From Lachnospiraceae bacterium (GTDB lineage: Bacteria > Bacillota > Clostridia > Lachnospirales > Lachnospiraceae), in NCBI GenBank assembly GCA_017399685.1, contig JAFQBM010000030.1, forward strand, positions 1-64,000: a DNA stretch of 64,000 nt, in the 5' to 3' direction. The notes under the pieces were generated by a model that saw only the letters and a list, made by a program, of their open reading frames with translations, was not told the DNA's origin and did not search any database. A program made the translations under genes and the position numbers. Shown in pieces: positions 35,640 to 44,774 of the stretch; position 1 is the first letter of the stretch, and every line of letters starts with the position of its first letter.

Positions 35640-35818
35640 TAGGGATGAATCACACTGATCCATCATTTCTTCCAATACATAGCAGATGGATTTTCCTGCT
35701 CCTGTGGGCATTATCCAAACACATCCTGCCCACTTAAAATGCTGTTAATCAATTCCTAATGACCTTCCCGAAAGGAGTCATATCCAAAATATTTCTTTAG
35801 TATCTCTTGTGTTTTCAT
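35640..35818 (-). pseudogene. N-terminal remnant of a RecQ-like helicase gene
   Basis: Starting at the ATG at 35818 (GGAAAGAGAG upstream), the translation reads MKTQEILKKYFGYDSFREGH, a stop, ELINSILSGQDVFG, then after a one-base deletion MPTGAGKSICYVLEEM. This is the start of RecQ including Walker A (GAGKS). One in-frame stop, one frameshift and loss of everything after about 50 residues show it is dead. The region is too broken for ORF calling. Confidence 0.75.
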
Positions 35819-35936
35819 TCTTCTCTCTTTCCATCCTGCTTTAAATTATCTTTGCCGTATTTTTATTATAGTGTTAATACTAAATAGCACTTATTTCTAT
35901 TTATTACAAGGAAATATTTTTTTGCAAGCAAAATCA

Positions 35937-35968
35937 GAGCGTAATTGCAACATATTACAATTACGCTC
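35937..35968 (-). terminator. Hairpin, probable terminator of the sigma/anti-sigma operon
   Basis: GAGCGTAATTG (35937-35947) and CAATTACGCTC (35958-35968), a perfect 11-bp stem, about 90 nt beyond the anti-sigma gene. On the minus strand it is followed by TGATTTTGC, a weak T-run. Confidence 0.5.
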
Positions 35969-36056
35969 TTTCAATCAATTCTAAATAAAAATAATTATAA
36001 TTCTGACAAAAGCTCCTATTACCGGATTAATCTCAATTTTTTCATTAAGTTTATCC

Positions 36057-36902
36057 TCACTCACCCAGCATCTTTTTCCGATAAGCATTATCCACCGTAG
36101 CATCAAATCCGGTTGGAAGATAATCTTCCGGAATATACTCCTTATAATCCAAATCCATAAAATAATTGCAAAAAATCATTTCCACATAAATAATGGTATC
36201 TTCATTATCTGTTAGAGCATACACAAATCCCTGATATTCATCTGCATACATTGCCACTAAAGTATATTGTTTATCAAATCCGGTTACACCATAATAACCT
36301 TTATATTCCGTTGACTGGTAGTTCTTCAAGCGATTTACTTCTTCTTCATAATCCTGTTCCTCATAATCCACTACAAGGTATCCAAGATATTGTGCATCAA
36401 ACGGATTATAATACACCATTTTATAATCCTGCACCTTCATATTGGTTGTAATTTCCTCTGGAAATATGGTTTCATCCATTCCCCACTTTGTCTGAAATTC
36501 GCTTTCTGCCTCTTCCCCTGACATATACTTTTCATAATCTCCAATATTCGTATATACTTCTACTTCTGCATTTTCATAATTACTTCCCAAAACCAGCAAA
36601 AGAAACATGCCTATTACTATGTATACACCCAGACTCCCCAGGATAACACCAATGATAATCCCTAAATTTCGTTTCTTCATTTTCTTTTTCAGTTCTTTAT
36701 AAGAATCTGCTTTTTTTCTTTCCATTTCATTATCAAAACTGAATTGTTCTATGACATCCGAATCACACATAGTTTCGTAATATTTCTTACATTCCTCACA
36801 AATTCCTAAATGCTTTTTTACTGCAGCTTTACTTTCTTCACTGCATACATCATCATGATAGATTGGTAAGATATCCCGAATAATATTACATGGATATTTC
36901 AT
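36057..36902 (-). CDS. Anti-sigma factor with zinc finger
   Basis: A 281-aa single-pass membrane protein. The N-terminal zinc-finger-type anti-sigma domain has the H-x3-C-x2-C motif HLGICEEC near residue 31. One transmembrane helix (about residues 92-118) follows a basic KKKMKKRN stretch, and an outside domain of about 160 acidic, Tyr-rich residues would be the sensor. Start set at 36902: its ATG overlaps the sigma factor stop as ATGA. It should hold the ECF sigma factor inactive at the membrane until a signal arrives. Confidence 0.88.
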   Translation of the reverse strand: MKYPCNIIRDILPIYHDDVCSEESKAAVKKHLGICEECKKYYETMCDSDVIEQFSFDNEMERKKADSYKELKKKMKKRNLGIIIGVILGSLGVYIVIGMFLLLVLGSNYENAEVEVYTNIGDYEKYMSGEEAESEFQTKWGMDETIFPEEITTNMKVQDYKMVYYNPFDAQYLGYLVVDYEEQDYEEEVNRLKNYQSTEYKGYYGVTGFDKQYTLVAMYADEYQGFVYALTDNEDTIIYVEMIFCNYFMDLDYKEYIPEDYLPTGFDATVDNAYRKKMLGE

Positions 36903-37372
36903 TTCAATTCCTCCCTTATTTTCATTTTCGCACGATGATAAGTCACTCTTGCCCAGATCTCCGTTTTCCCATGTACTTTTCCAATCTCTGCAAAAGTAAG
37001 TTCTCCAAAAGTCTTCATCCAAAACACTTCACGATATGGCTCAACCATGGTATGTAATATCTTATGAATCTCCATTGCCATATCCTTATCTAAAAATGCC
37101 TCTTCAAAATTTTTATCTTTTTCCAGCTGTTCCAAAGGAACATCTGTGATTTTCTTTTCCTTTTTGATATGGCTAAGATAAGTATTTTTTGCTATCTGGC
37201 ACATCCAGACACTCAGTTTGCAATCTCCACGATAAGAATCAATTCCCTTTAACACCTTAAAAAATGTCTCCTGGGTGATTTCTTCTGCCAGATTTTCATC
37301 CTGGCAAAGTTTACAAAGATATGCATATACCTTAGGATAATAACTCTCATAAATTTCTTCAAATTCCTGCAC
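36899..37372 (-). CDS. ECF-type RNA polymerase sigma factor
   Basis: A 157-aa sigma-70 of the extracytoplasmic function group. Region 2 is DENLAEEITQETFFKVLKGID followed by SVWMCQIAKNTYLSHIKKEK; region 4 is EVFWMKTFGELTFAEIGKVHGKTEIWARVTYHRAKMKI. The start is GTG at 37372 behind GGGAGG. It is coupled to its anti-sigma factor by a 4-nt overlap. The target regulon is unknown; autoregulation is common in this family. Confidence 0.92.
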   Translation of the reverse strand: MQEFEEIYESYYPKVYAYLCKLCQDENLAEEITQETFFKVLKGIDSYRGDCKLSVWMCQIAKNTYLSHIKKEKKITDVPLEQLEKDKNFEEAFLDKDMAMEIHKILHTMVEPYREVFWMKTFGELTFAEIGKVHGKTEIWARVTYHRAKMKIREELK

Positions 37373-37562
37373 CTACTTGCCTCCCTTCCTTTGCGTTTTC
37401 CATAAATATGACTACGAAATTGATAAAACGTTACAAACTTTTTTTACTTATTAAGATACTGTTTCAATACCTTTGTCCCAACATCACGATATCTCAAATA
37501 TTCAAAACTATCTCATAAATCACCACTTCGGATATATCTTACAATAAACAAACCTGAATTTC

Positions 37563-37604
37563 CATGAAAAAAAACCTCATTAGAAAATTTACTCTCTAAT
37601 GAGG
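37563..37604 (-). terminator. Terminator of cysK
   Basis: CCTCATTAGA (37575-37584) and TCTAATGAGG (37595-37604), a perfect 10-bp stem. On the minus strand it runs into TTTTTTTTC, 17 nt after the cysK stop. Confidence 0.9.
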
Positions 37605-37621
37605 CTGCTCATCATTTCGAT

Positions 37622-38560
37622 TTAGTTGTGATTGAAAAGTGGGGTAGAAAGATATCTGTCTCCAGAATCCGGAAGAAGTACTACGATTGTTTTTCCCTTG
37701 TTCTCTGGTCTCTTTGCAAGAATCGTAGCTGCTTTTAATGCTGCTCCGGAAGAAATACCGACCAAAATACCTTCGCTTACCGCAAATGCCTTACCTTCCG
37801 TAAATGCATCATCATTTTCAATGGTAATAATTTCATCATAAACCTTTGTATTTAGTGTATCTGGTACGAATCCTGCCCCAATTCCTTGAATCTTATGAGC
37901 CCCTGGAGTTCCTTTTGATAAAACAGGGCTTCCCGCAGGTTCTACTGCCACAATCTTTATATCCGGATTTTGCTCTTTTAAATATTCGCCCACACCTGTT
38001 ATGGTTCCGCCAGTACCCACACCAGCTACAAAAATATCAACTTTTCCTTCTGTCTGCTCCCAAATCTCAGGACCAGTGGTAGCCTTGTGTACTGCAGGAT
38101 TTGCAGGATTTACAAACTGGCCAAGAATGACTGCTCCAGGAATGGATTCTTTTAATTCTTCTGCCTTGGCAATGGCGCCTTTCATTCCCTTCCCACCTTC
38201 TGTTAAAACAAGTTCTGCACCATATGCCTTTAAAAGATTTCTTCTTTCCACACTCATGGTATCCGGAAGAGTAAGAATCGCCTTATATCCTTTCGATGCT
38301 GCCACCGCTGCAAGACCAATTCCTGTATTTCCACTGGTAGGTTCAATGATAGTTGCACCTGGTTTTAAAATTCCCTTATTTTCTGCATCTTCAATCATAG
38401 CCAATGCAATACGATCTTTTACAGAACCTGCTGGATTTAAGTATTCCAGCTTCGCAAGAATTGTTGCCTGGGTTGCTTCTGCTTTCGCAGCATAGCGGTC
38501 TGCTTTTAATACTGGAGTTCCTCCGATTAATTCTAATGAGTTATTTACTAATTTTGCCAT
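37622..38560 (-). CDS. cysK: Cysteine synthase A (O-acetylserine sulfhydrylase)
   Basis: A 312-aa PLP enzyme that makes cysteine from O-acetylserine and sulfide. The PLP lysine lies in [11 protein letters not shown], the asparagine/Ser loop in [12 protein letters not shown], and the phosphate-binding loop in VGTGGTITG. Start at 38560, since [17 protein letters not shown] is the family N-terminus; AAGGAG stands 11 nt before it. A strong promoter and a palindrome precede it. Neighbours (beta-lyase, LysR, polar amino acid importer) indicate sulfur amino acid metabolism. Confidence 0.96.
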   Translation of the reverse strand: MAKLVNNSLELIGGTPVLKADRYAAKAEATQATILAKLEYLNPAGSVKDRIALAMIEDAENKGILKPGATIIEPTSGNTGIGLAAVAASKGYKAILTLPDTMSVERRNLLKAYGAELVLTEGGKGMKGAIAKAEELKESIPGAVILGQFVNPANPAVHKATTGPEIWEQTEGKVDIFVAGVGTGGTITGVGEYLKEQNPDIKIVAVEPAGSPVLSKGTPGAHKIQGIGAGFVPDTLNTKVYDEIITIENDDAFTEGKAFAVSEGILVGISSGAALKAATILAKRPENKGKTIVVLLPDSGDRYLSTPLFNHN

Positions 38561-38587
38561 ATACAAATACGCTCCTTCCAATTCCTA

Positions 38588-38643
38588 CTATTCTAATAGG
38601 TTTAATATGATTATACTATACTCGCTATAAAACCACTTGTCAA
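38588..38643 (-). promoter_or_regulatory. cysK promoter with downstream palindrome
   Basis: On the minus strand: -35 TTGACA (38638-38643), a 17-bp spacer and -10 TATAGT (38615-38620). CTATT-CT-AATAG (38588-38599) is a palindrome between the start of transcription and the ribosome binding site, placed like a repressor operator. Upstream, GTTATAA at 38685-38691 is a half-site of the dyad found before patB and the importer operon. Confidence 0.75.
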
Positions 38644-38724
38644 TAAAGTTCCTTGTTATTACTTCTTGTATTTTACTATACTTGGTTATAACTTTTTTAT
38701 ATATTATTTTTCCGGTTGTTCTTC

Positions 38725-39912
38725 TCATTCTGCATCCTTAAATGCAGATACCATTCTGTCTAATGCTTCTGTAAGCAGACTTCTCGGACAGGCAATATTG
38801 ATTCTTTGAAATCCTTCCCCTGTTGTTCCGAAAATGCTTCCTGCATCCAGCCACAGCTTCGCCTTATGAATGATACGCCTGTTTATTTCCTGGTCGTTTA
38901 ATCCATATTTCCTAAAATCAAGCCACACCAGAAAAGTTCCTTCCAGCTCTGTCATTTTGACTTTTGGAAGTTTTTCTTTTAAATACTCTCTCATAAATTC
39001 AGCATTCTCAAGAATATATTTTTTTACCCCCTCCAGCCATTCCTCTCCATGCTGGTATGCTGCTTCACAGGCACTAAGACCAGAAAGATTCAACTGGCTA
39101 TAACCAGAGGCATCTACTTCTTTCCTAAATTTCTTTTTCAATTCTCCGTTTGGAATAAAAATATTAGAAACTTGAAATCCTGCTATATTAAAGGTTTTGC
39201 TTGGGGATGTGCAGACAATACCAATATGTTCATATTCTTTCCTTACTTCGGTAAATACTGTATGCTTTCTCTTAAAAGAAAAATCTGCATGAATTTCATC
39301 ACTTACTACCACCACGTTATACTTTAAGCAAATATCTCCGATTCTATTAAGTTCCTCCTTCGTCCAAACCCGGCCCACCGGATTATGTGGATTACAAAGA
39401 AAAAACAACTTTACTTTTTCCTTCACTATCTTTTCTTCGAAGTCCTTAAAATCCATCTGATATTTTCCATCAGCATCTTGCTTTAATTCATTGGTAATAA
39501 GTTTCCTATGATTATCTTTTATCACTTCATAAAAAGGATAGTATACCGGTGGCTGAATTAATACTGCCTCGTTCTCCTTGGTATATGCCTTAACTGCCGT
39601 TGCCAATGCGAAAACAACGCCCGGCGTTTTTACCAGCCATTTCTCACTGACATCCCAATCATAATGTCTCTTCATCCAGCCTTTCACGGCATCAAAATAT
39701 TCTTCCTTAGTTTCACTGTAACCAAAAATTCCATGGGCATTGATATGGTTCAATGCTTCAATAATATAAGAAGATACCTTAAAGTCCATATCTGCCACCC
39801 AGAAAGGAAGTACATCCTCCGGCATTCCTCTTCTTTTTGCAAAATCGTATTTTAAACTTTTTGTATTTCTTCTTTCAATCACTGTATCAAAATCAAGATT
39901 TTTTTCTCCCAT
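38725..39912 (-). CDS. PatB/MalY-type cystathionine beta-lyase / aminotransferase
   Basis: A 395-aa fold-type I PLP enzyme of the MalY/PatB group, which cleaves the C-S bond of cystathionine or cysteine conjugates. PLP lysine in CTSPSKTFNIAGFQ; the N-terminal LPFWVADMDFK and the SDEIHADFSF motif are typical. Start at 39912, with AGGAGG 7 nt upstream. A promoter and a perfect dyad shared with the importer operon precede it, which supports a sulfur role. MalY enzymes may also have regulatory functions. Confidence 0.92.
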   Translation of the reverse strand: MGEKNLDFDTVIERRNTKSLKYDFAKRRGMPEDVLPFWVADMDFKVSSYIIEALNHINAHGIFGYSETKEEYFDAVKGWMKRHYDWDVSEKWLVKTPGVVFALATAVKAYTKENEAVLIQPPVYYPFYEVIKDNHRKLITNELKQDADGKYQMDFKDFEEKIVKEKVKLFFLCNPHNPVGRVWTKEELNRIGDICLKYNVVVVSDEIHADFSFKRKHTVFTEVRKEYEHIGIVCTSPSKTFNIAGFQVSNIFIPNGELKKKFRKEVDASGYSQLNLSGLSACEAAYQHGEEWLEGVKKYILENAEFMREYLKEKLPKVKMTELEGTFLVWLDFRKYGLNDQEINRRIIHKAKLWLDAGSIFGTTGEGFQRINIACPRSLLTEALDRMVSAFKDAE

Positions 39913-39965
39913 ACGAATCCTCCTGTCCATCTCCTTCTCTTTTCCTACTTATTCGCTATGATTTT

Positions 39966-40035
39966 ATTATACCTATCTTTTTGAAAATGTGTTAATTCAT
40001 AAAAAATAGGACTCGTTATAAATTTTTCTTATAAC
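39966..40035 (-). promoter_or_regulatory. patB-like gene promoter with upstream dyad operator
   Basis: On the minus strand: -35 TTAACA (39990-39995), an 18-bp spacer and -10 TATAAT (39966-39971). A perfect dyad, GTTATAA-N7-TTATAAC (40015-40035), lies 20 bp upstream of the -35 box, the usual place for a LysR activator. The same dyad occurs at 44623-44643. Confidence 0.75.
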
Positions 40036-40091
40036 AAGACCAGCTCTATGATAACAAAACACCATTCATAATTTTAACCAAGATGATTCAC

Positions 40092-40162
40092 GACCTTAAT
40101 CATAAAAAGATGGTTCTGCAAGTCCACTTGCAAATAACCATCTTTCTATGATTAAAAGGTCA
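40092..40162. repeat. Long fold-back sequence between patB and lysR genes
   Basis: GACCTTAATCATAAAAAGAT on the left pairs with ATCTTTCTATGATTAAAAGG on the right, allowing a few bulges. Inside, TGCAAGT and ACTTGCA form a perfect tip, giving a stem of about 30 bp. No T-run follows on either strand, so a simple terminator is unlikely. It may be a processed structured RNA or a miniature element. Confidence 0.5.
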
Positions 40163-40236
40163 ATTGACAACCATTCTATCTCTTGTATCAATCATAATAA
40201 AATATTACTTATGACCTTTCGTCTCAAATATTTTGT

Positions 40237-41145
40237 TTATAACACCTTTTCCTTATATTTTCTTAATTCCTCAATATATTTTTCTCCCAGAACACTAAGG
40301 GGCATCCTCTTCTGCTTAATATAACCAATGGTCATGATTTCTTCTGTGTTAAGAGGTACTGCTGCATACTCGTCTCCATTTAACTCCTCACAGATAATGC
40401 CGGAACAAAGGGTATAACCATTTAATCCCACCATTAAATTTAAAAGAGTTGCTCTGTCATCTGCCTTAATAATCTGTCTGTAATCATAGGTGCTAAGTAC
40501 TTCTTCTGCAAAATAAAAAGAATTATTATCCCCCTGTTCAAAAGAAAGACACGGATACTGCTGCAAATCCTCAAAATCAATCAGATTTTTCTTTGCCAGT
40601 GGATTATTTTTACTAAGATACACATAAATTTTACAATCAAACAAGGGAATAAATTCCAGTTCATTTTCCCTAAGAATCTTATCAATGAATTTGCTGTTAA
40701 ATTCATTTTTATATATAATTCCTACCTCACTTCGATTCAAATGAACATTTTCAATTACTTCACTGGTTTTCGCTTCATGTACTGCAAATTCATATTCTTC
40801 CATTCCGAATTTTTTCGCCATTTGAATAAAAGCCTCCACCGCAAACGTATAATGCTGCATGGATACACTGAATTTCTTCTTAAATGCAGTATGTTCCACA
40901 TACCGTTCTTCTATCAGACGGTAGTGGTCTAACATCTGCCTTGCATAGCCTAAGAATTCCTCTCCTTCCGGGGTAATGACAATTCCCCGGTTGGAACGGA
41001 CAAAAAGTTCTATATGAATCTCATTTTCTAAATCCTTAATGGTATTGGAAAGACTCGGCTGGGTTACAAAAAGCTCCGTAGCCGCCTTATTCATAGACTT
41101 GCAATCTGCGATGGTAACTGCATATCTTAACTGTTGTAATGTCAT
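40237..41145 (-). CDS. LysR-family transcriptional regulator
   Basis: A 302-aa LysR-type regulator. The N-terminal helix-turn-helix (MTLQQLRYAVTIADCKSMNKAATELF, split here as TLQQLRYAVTIAD and SMNKAATELFVTQPSLS) is canonical and is followed by a substrate-binding effector domain. It is the last gene of the importer operon, 28 nt after the binding protein gene. The dyads upstream of patB and the importer promoter are likely binding sites. The effector may be a sulfur compound such as O-acetylserine, by analogy with CysB and CysL. Confidence 0.9.
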   Translation of the reverse strand: MTLQQLRYAVTIADCKSMNKAATELFVTQPSLSNTIKDLENEIHIELFVRSNRGIVITPEGEEFLGYARQMLDHYRLIEERYVEHTAFKKKFSVSMQHYTFAVEAFIQMAKKFGMEEYEFAVHEAKTSEVIENVHLNRSEVGIIYKNEFNSKFIDKILRENELEFIPLFDCKIYVYLSKNNPLAKKNLIDFEDLQQYPCLSFEQGDNNSFYFAEEVLSTYDYRQIIKADDRATLLNLMVGLNGYTLCSGIICEELNGDEYAAVPLNTEEIMTIGYIKQKRMPLSVLGEKYIEELRKYKEKVL

Positions 41146-41173
41146 GGTATCTTCCTCTCTGTCCTAAGTGTTT

Positions 41174-42037
41174 TTATTCAACTTTTCCACCTTCTACTAC
41201 CAGATTATCTGCATCCACACTGTCACCATACACTGGAGCCAATGTTTCTTCAAAATCCTTGTGGAAAAATTGTTCTTCTTCTAATGATTCAATTTCTTCA
41301 TTAATCCAATTTAATAATTCTGTATTTCCCTTTTGTACTGCCGGTGCAATGGTATCAAGACTGCCTACAGATTCCACTCCTACCGCAAATCCCTTATTTT
41401 GCAAAGCCCAGGCTAATACTTCTGTGTTATCTGTAGAGAATGCATCTCCTCTTCCATCTAATAATGCATCATAGGCTTCCTGGTATTCATCAAACTTTAA
41501 CAAATTAATTTCTGGATAATTTTCACTAAAATATTTTTCTGCTGTGGTTCCTTTTACTACAATCAAAGTTTTTCCATTTAACTGTTCCACATCGGTAATT
41601 AACGCATCTTCCGGTGATACTACACCAAGTGCCACCTTCATGTAAGGCAATGCAAAATCTACTTTTTCTGCTCTTTCTTCTGTTACGGTAAAGTTCGCAA
41701 GAATAATGTCAACCTTACCTGACTGCAGGTATTCCACACGATTGGCTGCTTCTACATATACAAATTCTACCGCATCTTCGCTTCCAAGTAAATCCTTTGC
41801 GATTCTTTTTGCAAAATAAACATCATATCCCTGCACTTCTCCATTGGAGTCAACATAACCAAAGGGATTTTTATCACTAAATACCCCTATCTTGATATTT
41901 CCATCCTCTTTGATTTCCTCCAATGTTCTTACTGTCTGATTGTTGTTATCTTCCTCTTTTTTCTCCTGGCCGCAGCCTGTCAAAGCTCCTAATGCCAATA
42001 CTACTGTTAACAATAAACCTAACCATTTTTTCTTCAT
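41174..42037 (-). CDS. Amino acid ABC importer, substrate-binding lipoprotein
   Basis: A 287-aa extracellular binding protein of family 3 (polar amino acids). A lipoprotein signal with lipobox LTGC (cysteine about residue 22) anchors it to the membrane. GNIKIGVFSDKNPFGYVDSN and GYDVYFAKRIAKDLLG are typical of the fold. Start at 42037, behind GAGGAAA; the longer frame has no support. Given cysK and a beta-lyase nearby, cystine or a related sulfur amino acid is the likely ligand, an inference from context. Confidence 0.92.
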   Translation of the reverse strand: MKKKWLGLLLTVVLALGALTGCGQEKKEEDNNNQTVRTLEEIKEDGNIKIGVFSDKNPFGYVDSNGEVQGYDVYFAKRIAKDLLGSEDAVEFVYVEAANRVEYLQSGKVDIILANFTVTEERAEKVDFALPYMKVALGVVSPEDALITDVEQLNGKTLIVVKGTTAEKYFSENYPEINLLKFDEYQEAYDALLDGRGDAFSTDNTEVLAWALQNKGFAVGVESVGSLDTIAPAVQKGNTELLNWINEEIESLEEEQFFHKDFEETLAPVYGDSVDADNLVVEGGKVE

Positions 42038-42176
42038 ATCTTTTTCCTCTTTTCTTTCTAATATATTTTCACCCCAAAAGGGTAAATTATAACTTGAACC
42101 ATTCACAACAATCTTGTAAACCACCACCATCATGACCCAGTGAAGGTTTGCATAACCTCTCTTTCTTACTGCCATT

Positions 42177-42932
42177 TCAAATTTCTAATGCTTCAAAATG
42201 AAAGGTATTTAAAAATTTCTTTGCTCTTTCTGTTTTGGGATAGTTAAAAAATTCCTGTGGTGTTTCTTCCTCCACTATCTCTCCTTTGTCTAAAAAAATC
42301 ACCCGGTCAGCGACTGCCTTTGCAAAATCCATTTCGTGGGTAACAATCACCATGGTCATTCCCTCCCTCGCAAGTTCCAATACTACCTGCAAAACTTCCC
42401 TAACCATCTCCGGATCCAATGCTGCCGTAATTTCATCCAGCAACAAAACTTCCGGATGCATCATCAATGTTCTTACAATCGCCACCCTTTGTTTCTGCCC
42501 TCCGGAAAGCTGCCTTGGATACATTCCTTTCTTCTCTAAAAGGCCTACCCGGTCTAACAGGGCTTCTGCCTCCTTCTTCACTTCCTCCTTTTTTTTCTTT
42601 TGTACCAGTACCGGAGCCAGCATAACATTTTCCAGTACTGTTTTATGTGGAAACAGGTCATAGCTTTGAAATACCATGCCTATTTTCTCCCTGTATTTGT
42701 GAATGTTTTTCTTATCAGAACTAATTTCCTTTCCATCCAGCAATATTTCCCCTGAATCGATTGGTTCTAAAAGATTCAGACACCTTAAAAAGGTACTTTT
42801 CCCACATCCCGATGGTCCTATCACTACCACTACTTCTCCCTTTTTTATAGAAAATGTGATGTTCTTTAACACCGGTGGAGATGCATCAAATGATTTGGTC
42901 AATGCCACAGTTTGTAAAATTGCTTGTTCCAT
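42177..42932 (-). CDS. Amino acid ABC importer, ATP-binding protein
   Basis: A 251-aa ATPase of the polar amino acid group. Walker [10 protein letters not shown], signature LSGGQKQR, Walker [15 protein letters not shown], and the switch region [14 protein letters not shown], which is typical of GlnQ/HisP-like subunits. Start at 42932, behind AAAGGAGG. It drives import through the two permeases encoded just upstream. The gap to the binding protein gene (139 nt) is larger than others in the operon. Confidence 0.95.
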   Translation of the reverse strand: MEQAILQTVALTKSFDASPPVLKNITFSIKKGEVVVVIGPSGCGKSTFLRCLNLLEPIDSGEILLDGKEISSDKKNIHKYREKIGMVFQSYDLFPHKTVLENVMLAPVLVQKKKKEEVKKEAEALLDRVGLLEKKGMYPRQLSGGQKQRVAIVRTLMMHPEVLLLDEITAALDPEMVREVLQVVLELAREGMTMVIVTHEMDFAKAVADRVIFLDKGEIVEEETPQEFFNYPKTERAKKFLNTFHFEALEI

Positions 42933-42962
42933 TGTTTCCTCCTTTCCAAAGGTTACTATCAT

Positions 42963-43640
42963 TTAGTCTTTTAACCTTTTCTCTAACACAGTTGATAATT
43001 TTGAAATAGGGTAACATACTGCAAAGTATAAAAGGAATATGGCGCCATAGACCCAGATGGCAGCTTTAGGATTTTCGAATCTGGAAGCGTCGATGATTTG
43101 TTTTCCAACTTTTACCACTTCCACTACTCCAATTAATACTACTAAAGAGGTTGTTTTCACCATTCTGGTTAATAAACTTACTGCGGATGGCAATAATCTT
43201 CGAAACGTCTGGGGTAAAATAATATGCAGGTATAACTGGATTTTCGAAAATCCCAGACTGTATCCGCTTTCATACTGATGTTTCGGTATAGAAATCAATG
43301 CACTCCGTACCAAATCTCCCATTTCTGCGGTTCCCCAGAAGGTAAAAACCAGAACCGCCGCCATCTCTCCTGAAATATCTATCCCAAAATGCTTTGCTGC
43401 TCCAAAATACACCAAAAACAGCAATACCAGTTGTGGCATAATTCGTACTACTTCAAGATATACCCTGCAAACAAATCGGATTGCTTTATTTTTTCCTGTC
43501 ATTACCATACCAAGAAATAAGCCTAATACAACGGAAAACAACATGGAAGTGAATGCAATTCTTATAGAAGCCCAGAGGCCTTCCAAAAGTCTAAAAAAAT
43601 TAATTCCATCAAACAGAACCTGTATTCCCGAATCCTGCAT
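42963..43640 (-). CDS. Amino acid ABC importer, permease subunit 2
   Basis: A 225-aa permease of the His/Glu/Gln/Arg family with about five membrane helices. The cytoplasmic coupling loop has the EAA-type motif RSALISIPKHQYESGYSLGFSKIQLYLHIILPQ (conserved positions only; G in YSLG). It pairs with the permease encoded before it as a heterodimer. GAGAGGAGGG precedes its ATG, within the end of the upstream gene (32-nt overlap). Confidence 0.93.
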   Translation of the reverse strand: MQDSGIQVLFDGINFFRLLEGLWASIRIAFTSMLFSVVLGLFLGMVMTGKNKAIRFVCRVYLEVVRIMPQLVLLFLVYFGAAKHFGIDISGEMAAVLVFTFWGTAEMGDLVRSALISIPKHQYESGYSLGFSKIQLYLHIILPQTFRRLLPSAVSLLTRMVKTTSLVVLIGVVEVVKVGKQIIDASRFENPKAAIWVYGAIFLLYFAVCYPISKLSTVLEKRLKD

Positions 43641-44280
43641 ATCGCACCCTCCTCTCTATCCATGAACTTACCAATGAGATAGGAAGAAGTATCACTAAAT
43701 ACGAAACAACCAGCATCATAAGTGCCTCATCGGTTTTATAATAAAGTCCAATCAAATCTTTGGTGACATACATCAAATCCGCCAGTGCAACCGCACTAAA
43801 TACTGATGTTTCTTTTAAAAGAAATATCACATTGGCACAAAAAACCGGTACACTGGTTGCCACAGCCTGTGGCATAACAATCTTCCAAAAAGTCTGCTTT
43901 TTTGTCATTCCTAAACTATAGGCGGATTCCCTCTGAATCTTCGGTACATTCTCAATGCCGGTTCGAAATCCCTCCGCCATATAACTTCCTCCCAGAAAAA
44001 TAAGTCCAATCACTCCACAGGCTTTGGAACTTAATACAATTCCCACCTTTGGTAATCCAAAATACAAAAAGAATAACTGTATTAATAAGGGGGTATTTCT
44101 GGACAACTCAATATATATTTGCACCAACTGCCTTAACACTGGTATTTTTAATTCTATTATAAGACTACAAATGATTCCTACCACAAATGCACCTGCAATT
44201 CCACATGCACCGATTTTTATCGTCAGCTTTGCTGCTTCGATATAAGTTGGGATATATGTAAAAATAAATTCAAAATCCAT
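43609..44280 (-). CDS. Amino acid ABC importer, permease subunit 1
   Basis: A 223-aa membrane permease of the same family with about five helices. The N-terminal IPTYIEAAKLTIKIGACGI and the coupling motif ESAYSLGMTKKQTFWKIVMPQA match. It is the first gene of the importer operon, starting 273 nt after a promoter that has a LysR-like dyad upstream. The ribosome binding site is GGCGGAGG-like. Confidence 0.93.
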   Translation of the reverse strand: MDFEFIFTYIPTYIEAAKLTIKIGACGIAGAFVVGIICSLIIELKIPVLRQLVQIYIELSRNTPLLIQLFFLYFGLPKVGIVLSSKACGVIGLIFLGGSYMAEGFRTGIENVPKIQRESAYSLGMTKKQTFWKIVMPQAVATSVPVFCANVIFLLKETSVFSAVALADLMYVTKDLIGLYYKTDEALMMLVVSYLVILLPISLVSSWIERRVRYAGFGNTGSV

Positions 44281-44552
44281 ACCTTCTTTGCCTCCGCCCT
44301 ATTCGGGCTACTTTCTCATAATTTATGGAGTTATAAATTATATAATTTCATTTAAAAATGAAATTATATCATCTTTTACTCCTAGTATCATACTATTTTA
44401 GTAGGATTAAAGTGTGACAAAATGATTGAAATATCTCCACTGCCCTTATCACATTCCACAATTATGTATATGTTTCATATTTTAAAATAGACATATTCCT
44501 TAACTTAAACTTTCCCTCAACGTCTTTTTCCTACCGTTTTACTATGTTTTAT

Positions 44553-44643
44553 ATCTTACTCTTCACTTTACAGAATGTCAATGATTATTTGCATTATTTG
44601 TAATTCAAAAAAGTAATACTTTGTAATAACTTTTTCTTATAAC
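44553..44643 (-). promoter_or_regulatory. Importer operon promoter with LysR-like dyad
   Basis: On the minus strand: -35 TTGACA (44576-44581), a 17-bp spacer and -10 TAAGAT (44553-44558). GTTATAA-N7-TTATTAC (44623-44643) lies 41 bp upstream, the same dyad as before patB with one mismatch. It is adjacent to the terminator of the upstream operon. Confidence 0.75.
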
Positions 44644-44669
44644 AAAAAAAGCCGGGGAGTCCCGGCTTT
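44641..44669 (-). terminator. Terminator of the LolD/FtsX-type ABC operon
   Basis: AAAGCCGGG (44648-44656) and CCCGGCTTT (44661-44669) with a GAGT loop; on the minus strand it continues into TTTTTTTG. It lies about 105 nt after the 44775 stop. Confidence 0.9.
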
Positions 44670-44774
44670 CACACTTAACCTCAATCATTTTTATCAACTT
44701 TATCATGAAACATCTTTGTTCATCAAACATCCTTGTTTCACCTTAATGAGCAAAACTGATCTTATCATTTTGGT

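Noticed and set aside
37400-37435. ECF-type autoregulatory promoter (TGTAAC ... CGTA) before the sigma factor gene
   Set aside because: The spacing between the two boxes is about 13 nt, shorter than the usual 16-17, so it cannot be claimed.
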